Under the pieces are notes generated by a model, which saw only the letters and a program-made list of their open reading frames with translations, was not told the DNA's origin and did not search any database. This document shows positions 1 through 4,721 of a stretch of 9,008 nucleotides of DNA, piece after piece; within the stretch, counting starts at the first letter, position 1, and every line of letters starts with the position of its first letter. Source of the stretch: CAZDCZ01 sp964504155. Lineage in GTDB: Bacteria; Bacteroidota; Bacteroidia; Bacteroidales; UBA12077. Where the stretch lies: the NCBI GenBank assembly GCA_964504155.1, contig CAZDCZ010000101.1:1-9008 (forward strand). Reading direction: 5' to 3'. Made by a program: the position numbers and the translations under genes.

Positions 1-1
1 T

Positions 2-100
2 TTATTAAAAAATGAAAAAACAGAAAAGCCTGGCATTGCAGGAAAAAGACTTAAAGCCGGCTGGAATGAAGACTATTTGCTAAAGAGTCTTAAATATTAA
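2..100 (+). CDS. C-terminal end of an unrecognised protein (partial at left edge)
   Basis: An open frame enters from the left edge and ends at a TAA at 98-100, giving 32 residues that finish ...GWNEDYLLKSLKY. The composition (Lys-rich, with a compact Gly-Ile-Ala-Gly-Lys-Arg stretch and an aromatic end) looks like a real protein C-terminus rather than random AT-rich translation, and no gene overlaps it on either strand. Its start and most of its length lie outside the window. I do not recognise the family and assign no function. It is followed by 89 bp of non-coding DNA holding the promoter of the next gene, so the two are probably separate transcription units. Confidence 0.55.
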   Translation, partial: LLKNEKTEKPGIAGKRLKAGWNEDYLLKSLKY

Positions 101-128
101 AGTATGAGTTTGCCCTGACTAATCCATT

Positions 129-166
129 CTTGGTATTTGTTTCTAGTAAATAATTTTGTATTTTTG
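129..166 (+). promoter_or_regulatory. Bacteroidota-type promoter (two overlapping matches) upstream of the LapA-domain gene
   Basis: Two overlapping matches to the Bacteroidota promoter (-33 TTG, -7 TAnnTTTG) are visible. One has TTG at 130-132, an 18-bp spacer and TAATTTTG at 151-158. The other has TTTG at 136-139, a 19-bp spacer and TATTTTTG at 159-166. Either would start transcription roughly 15-25 bp before the ATG at 190, leaving a short A-rich leader without a Shine-Dalgarno sequence. The motif is degenerate in AT-rich DNA, but the spacing and position both fit. Confidence 0.5.
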
Positions 167-189
167 CAATAAACCTTAAATATAAAATT

Positions 190-504
190 ATGCGTAAATC
201 GTTAATTATTGGATTGTTAGTTGCTCTTATTATTACAATTTTTGCACTAAAGAATGACGAAACTGTAAAAATTTTCTTTTTTTGGGGCGATCCTGTTGAA
301 GGTTCATTATCTCTTGTTTTATTGTTTACTATAATTATTGGAATTGTTATAGGTTATATTTTTGCATTACCAACAATTAATACTTTGAATAAAAATATAT
401 CAAAAAATAAAAAAGAAAACGAAAGATTACAAACTCTTATCGACGAATATAAAAAAGAAACAGTACATAAAGAGAAAACTGAAGATGTAGATAAAGAAAA
501 GTAA
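190..504 (+). CDS. LapA-domain (DUF1049) small inner-membrane protein
   Basis: This 104-residue protein has the layout of the LapA (lipopolysaccharide assembly protein A) domain family. It has a first membrane helix at about residues 4-20. A short linker with the family-like pattern ALKNDETVKIFFFWG follows, then a second helix at about 40-63 containing Gly-x3-Gly spacing and ending in ALP. The tail from about 66 is Lys/Glu-rich, cytoplasmic and probably coiled coil. In E. coli LapA works with LapB and FtsH in adjusting LpxC levels and so LPS synthesis. No lapB, ftsH or lpxC is visible here, so that role is only a family-level inference, and many Bacteroidota carry stand-alone proteins of this type. 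The ATG at 190 gives a natural membrane-protein N-terminus (MRKS followed by hydrophobic residues). The gene appears monocistronic: its own promoter lies just upstream and a terminator hairpin begins 18 bp after the stop. Confidence 0.8.
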   Translation: MRKSLIIGLLVALIITIFALKNDETVKIFFFWGDPVEGSLSLVLLFTIIIGIVIGYIFALPTINTLNKNISKNKKENERLQTLIDEYKKETVHKEKTEDVDKEK

Positions 505-522
505 AATTATTGTATTACTTAT

Positions 523-553
523 AAAGGCTGGAAATTGTGTGTTTCTAGCCTTT
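523..553. terminator. Rho-independent, possibly bidirectional terminator between convergent genes
   Basis: AAAGGCTGGAAA (523-534) pairs with TTTCTAGCCTTT (542-553) over 12 bp with a single G-U pair, around a 7-nt loop. On the plus strand it runs into a five-T tract (551-555), which suits termination after the LapA-domain gene. On the minus strand it immediately follows the rhodanese stop codon (554-556), with a three-T run (525-523) at the 3' side of the stem and no longer tract, so it may serve both convergent genes but looks stronger in the plus direction. Confidence 0.75.
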
Positions 554-979
554 TTAGTTACTATTAATAGAATGTTTTCTTTTTATTTTTGATTTGTCTA
601 GTTTGTAACCAACATATACCCATTCGTGTAATCCGTTTTTTAAGTTATATACATTCTTAAAATTTAGTTCGATAGTTAGAATTTCACAAACCGTTACACT
701 CCGTTCTCCATTTGAACAATATACTAAAATAGGATTTGTTTTATCTAAATATCTTGTAATTCGAAGAAGTTCATTCTTGTTCCCGGCATAAACAGAATTT
801 GCAATTCTGCTTTTTCTATATTCTGCGAAAGTCCTAACATCTAAAAGCGAATTATTATTATACGAATTTATTTTTATGTAAAAATTTTCTGATGATAAAT
901 TATGATATGTATGATTTTGAGAATATATACCCGAAAAAGGAAGATTCATTAGCAATATTGTTAAAAGGATATTTTTCAT
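554..979 (-). CDS. Exported single-domain rhodanese-like protein
   Basis: This is a 141-residue protein with one rhodanese domain behind an N-terminal export signal (MKN, a hydrophobic core to about residue 14, then SGIYSQ with a likely signal peptidase I site near residue 20). No lipobox cysteine is visible, so a soluble periplasmic location is inferred. Family hallmarks are LLDVRTFAEY (Asp47, Arg49, Glu53), the active-site loop VYCSNGERS with catalytic Cys88 and Arg93, and the closing GLHEW...GYKL near residues 116-126. Rhodanese domains carry a persulfide on the loop cysteine and transfer sulfane sulfur; single-domain secreted forms have varied and often unknown substrates. The loop has the six-residue C-x4-R-S size seen in sulfurtransferases, not the longer loop of Cdc25-type phosphatases. 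It stands alone, with its own promoter-like element upstream and a terminator hairpin abutting its stop codon. The last 14 residues are a basic tail. Confidence 0.85.
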   Translation of the reverse strand: MKNILLTILLMNLPFSGIYSQNHTYHNLSSENFYIKINSYNNNSLLDVRTFAEYRKSRIANSVYAGNKNELLRITRYLDKTNPILVYCSNGERSVTVCEILTIELNFKNVYNLKNGLHEWVYVGYKLDKSKIKRKHSINSN

Positions 980-1060
980 AATTTAGTATAATTGCAATTA
1001 AGAATTATTATAATTTAAAAAAAAGGCTTTCATATTTTAAAATGTTTAGTTAACTTATGT

Positions 1061-1089
1061 CAAATTTAATTTATTTGTTTTGTAACAAA
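1061..1089 (-). promoter_or_regulatory. Putative promoter for the rhodanese gene
   Basis: On the minus strand, TTTG (1089-1086), a 17-bp spacer and TAAATTTG (1068-1061) match the Bacteroidota -33/-7 pattern, about 80 bp before the rhodanese ATG. The spacer is slightly short. The -33 element lies inside the inverted repeat at 1071-1092, so a protein bound there could block it. Confidence 0.35.
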
Positions 1090-1092
1090 TAA
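1071..1092. repeat. Perfect 9-bp inverted repeat in the divergent intergenic region
   Basis: TTATTTGTT (1071-1079) and AACAAATAA (1084-1092) are exact reverse complements around a 4-nt spacer. The repeat lies between the rhodanese gene and the glycosyltransferase gene, which are transcribed away from each other. It has little GC and no following T-tract, so it looks less like a terminator than an operator-like dyad. Chance occurrence in very AT-rich DNA cannot be excluded. Confidence 0.4.
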
Positions 1093-1110
1093 TAGTTTTT
1101 AATTAAAAAA

Positions 1111-1118
1111 TAATTTTG
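1111..1118 (+). promoter_or_regulatory. Putative -7 element for the glycosyltransferase gene
   Basis: TAATTTTG matches TAnnTTTG exactly and has similar flanks to the LapA-domain gene promoter (ATAATTTTGT followed by a T-run in both). A -33 TTG at the usual 17-21 bp upstream is not apparent; the nearest TTTTG ends 28 bp upstream. If used, it gives an AT-rich leader of about 80 nt before the ATG at 1204. No other convincing element is seen in 1119-1203. Confidence 0.35.
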
Positions 1119-1203
1119 TTTTTTTACCTTTATCAATTTGACATTAATTATTAATAATGTTATATAATCTTTAATGTAGTTATAAACTAATAATTTTTAC
1201 ACT

Positions 1204-2493
1204 ATGAAGATTGGAGTTATAATAGGAAGAATAGGAGGAGTTGATGGAGTTGCTTTAGAAGCCGAAAAGTGGATTGAAGTACTTCAAAGAATGGGGCACG
1301 AAATATTTATTATTAGTGGTCAGTTCGAAAGCCGAAAAATTGATGTAAAGCACGAAACCAGAGTTCAGGAAATGTCTTTTTTCTCGCCTGAAAGTTTCTG
1401 GGGACAGAAAAAAGCATATTTCTTCCCCGATGCCAATGAAGAGGATATTATAGAACATTTTATTTTATATTCCGATATTATTGCCGATAAAATTATTAAT
1501 TGGGCGCAATTTTATAAACTTGATTTGTTACTGTCTGAAAATGCTTCTGCTTTACCAGCTCATATTTCTATGGGATGGGGAATAAAAAAAGCAGTGAAAA
1601 AACTCGGGATTCCTACTATTACTCACGATCATGATTTTGCTTGGGAAAGAGGCGATAGATATATTTCTCCTCACAAGAAAGTAAATAAATTAGTTGAAGA
1701 AATTTTCCCTTTATGCTTGCCTAATTCTTTTCATGCAGTAATTAATTTGCATGGACAAAAAACTTTAAAAGAGAGATTTAATAGAGATTCAATAGTGGTT
1801 CCTAATGTAATGAATTTCGATTTTGATTATGGGCAAATAACAAAACATAACAAAAATCTAAAAGAAGATTTAGGTTTAAAAAAAGATGATATTTTACTGT
1901 TTCAAATTACTCGTATTGTCGAACGAAAAGGAATTGAAATAGCTATTGAACTTATTAAAAAGTTAGAAAACAAAAAAATAAAATTAATAGTTACCGGAAA
2001 TTATGCCGACGATGCAGGAAGTAAATATTATAATATTCTTGTCGATTTAATTCATAAATATAAAATTAGTAAACAAGTACATTTTGCTTATCATAGTTTT
2101 TCTAATAAAGGAGGCAACGATCCAAATATCACAAGTAATTATACTTTGTCCGATGCTTATGCTCATGCTAGGGCATGTACTTATTTTAGTACATACGAAG
2201 GTTTCGGAAATGCTTTTGTTGAAGCTGTTTTATCGAAAACACCGATTTTTGTTAATAACTATAAACCTGTATATTGGCCAGATATCGGAAGTAAAGGTTT
2301 TAAAGCTGTTATGTTAGAAGATAATGTAATTACCGATAAAGCTTTAAAAGATATGGAAGAAGTTATTTATAACGATAAGCTTAATAAAGAAATTGCAGAA
2401 TATAATTACGTGTTAGGTAAAAAATATTTTTCTTACGATGTATTGGAAGAAAAATTAAGAGAGCTAATAAATATTGCAATGAAAAAATCATAG
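1204..2493 (+). CDS. Family 4-type (GT-B fold) glycosyltransferase
   Basis: This 429-residue protein is a cytoplasmic retaining glycosyltransferase of the GT4 type. The N-terminal Rossmann half starts MKIGVIIGRIGGVDGVALEAEKW, with the glycine-rich acceptor loop at about residues 8-16. A HDHDFAWER motif at about 141-149 lies in the acceptor half. The C-terminal half begins near residue 228. It carries the donor-phosphate pair Arg237 and Lys242 (RIVERKG), the strand KLIVTGNY, and the E-x7-E nucleotide-sugar motif EGFGNAFVE with Glu332 and Glu340. The length and both halves are complete, so it should be active. Donor and acceptor cannot be read from the sequence. The DHDF-W-E block resembles what I recall of glycosyltransferases acting on small glycosides such as glucosylglycerate, but that is a weak memory-based suggestion. 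The gene is alone: no other polysaccharide or LPS genes flank it, the upstream neighbour is divergent and hemW converges on it 31 bp beyond its stop. The ATG at 1204 gives the normal short N-terminus directly before the first beta strand. Confidence 0.88.
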   Translation: MKIGVIIGRIGGVDGVALEAEKWIEVLQRMGHEIFIISGQFESRKIDVKHETRVQEMSFFSPESFWGQKKAYFFPDANEEDIIEHFILYSDIIADKIINWAQFYKLDLLLSENASALPAHISMGWGIKKAVKKLGIPTITHDHDFAWERGDRYISPHKKVNKLVEEIFPLCLPNSFHAVINLHGQKTLKERFNRDSIVVPNVMNFDFDYGQITKHNKNLKEDLGLKKDDILLFQITRIVERKGIEIAIELIKKLENKKIKLIVTGNYADDAGSKYYNILVDLIHKYKISKQVHFAYHSFSNKGGNDPNITSNYTLSDAYAHARACTYFSTYEGFGNAFVEAVLSKTPIFVNNYKPVYWPDIGSKGFKAVMLEDNVITDKALKDMEEVIYNDKLNKEIAEYNYVLGKKYFSYDVLEEKLRELINIAMKKS

Positions 2494-2524
2494 CAAGAAA
2501 AATAAAATAAAAATCATTTTTCGT

Positions 2525-3655
2525 TTAATCAATAAATAATAATTCTTCAATTATCTTATCGGATATTAAAATTCCATTGTTTGATAATTTTATTATCGGA
2601 AAATGAGAAATAATATGTTTTGAAGCTATAAACTTTTTTGTTTTGCTTAAAAAGTGTTCCACATATTTTTTGTCAAAAAGAGTAGTTAATGATTCAATGT
2701 TAACTCCCCACATGGTGCGTAGTTTGGTAATAATATAGTCATTATATTTATCGTTATCAGAGAGTATTTCTATATCGTAGAATTGTTCTTGTTGGCCGAT
2801 CTTGTATATATATTTATTAATATCAGAAATATTCCATTGTCGAGAACATAAATTGTACGAATGTGCGCTTGGACCGATTCCTAAATATTTTTTATTATTC
2901 CAATAATTCGAATTGTGTTTCGAATAATAATTTTCTTTACAGAAATTCGAAATCTCGTATTGAATAAAATTGTTGTTTTTTGCTTTTTCCAAGAGTAATT
3001 TATATTCATTAATACTTTCTAATTCCGAAACAGATTTAAGTTTATTGTTTTTTAATAAATTGTAAAATTTGGTTCCTTTCTCATATGTTAAATGATATGC
3101 AGAAATATGTTGAATATATAATTCAAAAACCTTATCGAGATTTTGTATCCATCTTTCTTGGGTCATTTTAGGTAAACCGTAAATTAAATCAACACTTATA
3201 TTATTAAAACCTATATCCTTAGCATTTTTTATGGCATCAATAGCCTGAATAGCAGTATGTCGTCTGTTCATTAAAATTAAATCATCATCAAATAACGACT
3301 GAATACCAATACTCAAGCGGTTTATTTTTGTGGTTTTAAGTAGTTTTAAATATTCAATAGTAAGATCATCAGGATTAGCCTCAAAAGTAAATTCGAGATT
3401 TTTCGACAGACTGAAATTATTAACTATAATATTATATAAGTTATTTATCTCAATATTGTTAAGTATAGATGGTGTTCCTCCACCAAAATATATTGTTTCT
3501 ATAATTTCGTTATTAAGATAATCTTTTCTTAATACAATTTCTTTTGAAAGTGCCGTTATGAGATTATTCTTATTCTCAAAATTTGTTATTGAATAAAAAT
3601 CACAATAAAAACATTTTTTTCTACAATAAGGAATATGTATATAGATACCTGCCAT
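2525..3655 (-). CDS. hemW: Heme chaperone HemW (radical SAM, HemN-like)
   Basis: HemW is a radical-SAM protein that binds heme and a [4Fe-4S] cluster and delivers heme to respiratory enzymes. It was long annotated as oxygen-independent coproporphyrinogen oxidase. I start it at 3655, giving 376 residues beginning MAGIYIHIPYC, the usual HemW N-terminus. An in-frame ATG at 3703 would add 16 atypical residues and start inside the hairpin at 3684-3728. The cluster ligands are Cys11, Cys15 and Cys18 (CRKKCFYC, the C-x3-C-x2-C motif). GGGTPS at about 58-63 is the SAM-binding glycine motif. FEANPDD, SIGIQSL and AYHLTYEKGT follow in family order. HNSNYW at 247-252 is the HNxxYW motif that separates HemW from true HemN. 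The C-terminal HemN-type helical domain is present, so the protein is full-length. It is probably its own transcription unit, with a promoter-like element just upstream and a terminator between it and the porP-like gene. An A-run (AAAAAA) precedes the chosen start in place of a Shine-Dalgarno. Confidence 0.93.
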   Translation of the reverse strand: MAGIYIHIPYCRKKCFYCDFYSITNFENKNNLITALSKEIVLRKDYLNNEIIETIYFGGGTPSILNNIEINNLYNIIVNNFSLSKNLEFTFEANPDDLTIEYLKLLKTTKINRLSIGIQSLFDDDLILMNRRHTAIQAIDAIKNAKDIGFNNISVDLIYGLPKMTQERWIQNLDKVFELYIQHISAYHLTYEKGTKFYNLLKNNKLKSVSELESINEYKLLLEKAKNNNFIQYEISNFCKENYYSKHNSNYWNNKKYLGIGPSAHSYNLCSRQWNISDINKYIYKIGQQEQFYDIEILSDNDKYNDYIITKLRTMWGVNIESLTTLFDKKYVEHFLSKTKKFIASKHIISHFPIIKLSNNGILISDKIIEELLFID

Positions 3656-3674
3656 TTTTTTATTAATTGCTAAA

Positions 3675-3703
3675 CAATAGTACTTATAAATACAGCCTTT
3701 CAA
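3675..3703 (-). promoter_or_regulatory. Putative hemW promoter overlapping the upstream hairpin
   Basis: Reading the minus strand, TTG (3703-3701), an 18-bp spacer and TACTATTG (3682-3675) match the Bacteroidota -33/-7 pattern with one mismatch in the -7. Transcription would begin near 3668, leaving a leader of about a dozen bases before the hemW ATG at 3655. The -33 element sits in the stem of the hairpin at 3684-3728. Confidence 0.35.
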
Positions 3704-3728
3704 GAATATTGAAAGGCTGTATTTATAA
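3684..3728 (-). terminator. Perfect 20-bp stem-loop terminator after the porP-like gene
   Basis: Bases 3684-3703 and 3709-3728 are exact reverse complements (20 bp) around a 5-nt loop. The hairpin begins 16 bp beyond the stop codon of the PorP/SprF gene, where a terminator for the cargo-porP unit is expected. The stem core AAAGGCTGT/ACAGCCTTT is followed on the minus strand by ATTTATAA rather than a clean T-run. It may therefore act as a transcript-stabilising 3' end as well as, or instead of, a classical intrinsic terminator. Confidence 0.7.
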
Positions 3729-3744
3729 TATTAAATTTTTAACT

Positions 3745-4692
3745 TTATTTAATCTTATTAAATTTATATCCAATAAATATTTCGTATGTCCCGCTAGAAT
3801 ATCTTCTTAATTCTGAGGTTGTAATATCATACGATACTCCAAAAAGTATTTTGTTTTCGTAATTATAGCCGACCAGTATAGAAAAAGCATCCCCTGTTCG
3901 GTACGATATTCCGCCCCATACCATTCTTTGATATGTTAATTTTACATTTAACTCTGCTTGAAGTTGAGAAGGAAACATTCCTTTAACTAATAATGATGGT
4001 TGCAATAATAAATTCCTATTTAGAATAAAATGAGCTCCACCGGTTAAATAGAAATGTTGTTTTAGTCGGTTTATTCCTTTATTGCCGTATACAGAATCTA
4101 TGGTCTCGTGTAAATTTAGCTTATTACCTAAAAGCTGATGCGAGGATAAGCCTACAAAATAATATGTAGAATATAAATATACTCCAACACTGGCATCGGG
4201 TAGATATGAAGTTTCTACACCACCTGTAAAAACAGGGTCATCAGCAACTTCATCGCCAATATATATTGCAGTACCATCAAGTTTATATTGCATAAAACCA
4301 AGAGAGATACCACCGGATATTCTCATATCGTCGTTAATATTAAAATTATAAGCCCAAGTCCCAGTTAGCGATAATCTGCTTGTTGGTCCTGTATCGTCGG
4401 TATATATATATCCTCCAACTCCCATAGGTTTTTCTTTAAGAGGGCCATAAGCGCTAATGCTACTAGTTCGTGGAGCATCTGTCATGCCTACCCATTGTAT
4501 TCGACTATTTGCGCGTATCTGGTAATAATTATTTGTTCCGGCAATAGCGGGGTTAATTAGATACTCGTTAAACATATACTGAGTATAAAACGGTAATTGT
4601 TGCCCCGACGAATACTTTGAAGTACAGAAAGCAAAAGCTAGAAGTAATATGAATATTTTGAAATATTTCATTGTTCTTTTTTTTATTCTCAT
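3745..4692 (-). CDS. PorP/SprF family type IX secretion outer-membrane protein
   Basis: This 315-residue protein is predicted to be an outer-membrane beta-barrel of the PorP/SprF family. Hallmarks are a signal peptide (hydrophobic core FKIFILLLAFAF, cleavage probably near SSGQ), the mature start QQLPFYTQYMFNEYLINPAIAG, which is the family signature at about residues 31-52, and the RIQWVGMTDAPRT block. Repeated amphipathic Gly/aromatic strands follow (GVGGYIY, ISGGISLGFMQY, GGAHFI, GGISYRTGDAFSILVGYNYE), and the end EIFIGYKF fits a barrel terminus. PorP/SprF proteins bind PorV/T9SS cargo assemblies; in Flavobacterium johnsoniae SprF is needed for surface display of SprB, and type-B cargo generally needs its adjacent family member. 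That fits here: the gene starts 29 bp after the stop of the giant type-B cargo gene on the same strand, so the two are probably cotranscribed. A second in-frame ATG at 4671, preceded by a run of eight A, would remove MRIKKRT and give a more typical signal peptide; either start is plausible. Confidence 0.93.
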   Translation of the reverse strand: MRIKKRTMKYFKIFILLLAFAFCTSKYSSGQQLPFYTQYMFNEYLINPAIAGTNNYYQIRANSRIQWVGMTDAPRTSSISAYGPLKEKPMGVGGYIYTDDTGPTSRLSLTGTWAYNFNINDDMRISGGISLGFMQYKLDGTAIYIGDEVADDPVFTGGVETSYLPDASVGVYLYSTYYFVGLSSHQLLGNKLNLHETIDSVYGNKGINRLKQHFYLTGGAHFILNRNLLLQPSLLVKGMFPSQLQAELNVKLTYQRMVWGGISYRTGDAFSILVGYNYENKILFGVSYDITTSELRRYSSGTYEIFIGYKFNKIK

Positions 4693-4721
4693 ATAAATTT
4701 TTCTTTGAGCCTAATTTAAAA

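Noticed and set aside
1018..1031. AAAAGGCTTT as a third copy of the terminator core
   Set aside because: No matching AGCCTTT arm lies nearby, so no hairpin forms; it is upstream of both divergent genes where a terminator would make no sense.
1255..1458. Minus-strand open frame of 67 codons inside the glycosyltransferase gene
   Set aside because: It lies wholly within a strongly supported gene on the other strand and shows no family pattern.
2084..2317. Second plus-strand frame of 77 codons within the glycosyltransferase gene
   Set aside because: It overlaps the E-x7-E catalytic region in another frame; the gene needs no frameshift because its own frame is intact to 2493.
2497..2522. Possible terminator between the glycosyltransferase gene and hemW (GAAAAAT pairing with ATTTTTC)
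   Set aside because: The stem is 7 bp with a single G-C pair and a 12-nt loop in almost pure A/T. It may be chance, although some termination between these convergent genes is expected.
3330..3521. Plus-strand open frame opposite hemW
   Set aside because: It is an antisense shadow of conserved HemW motifs, with no initiation context or recognisable product.
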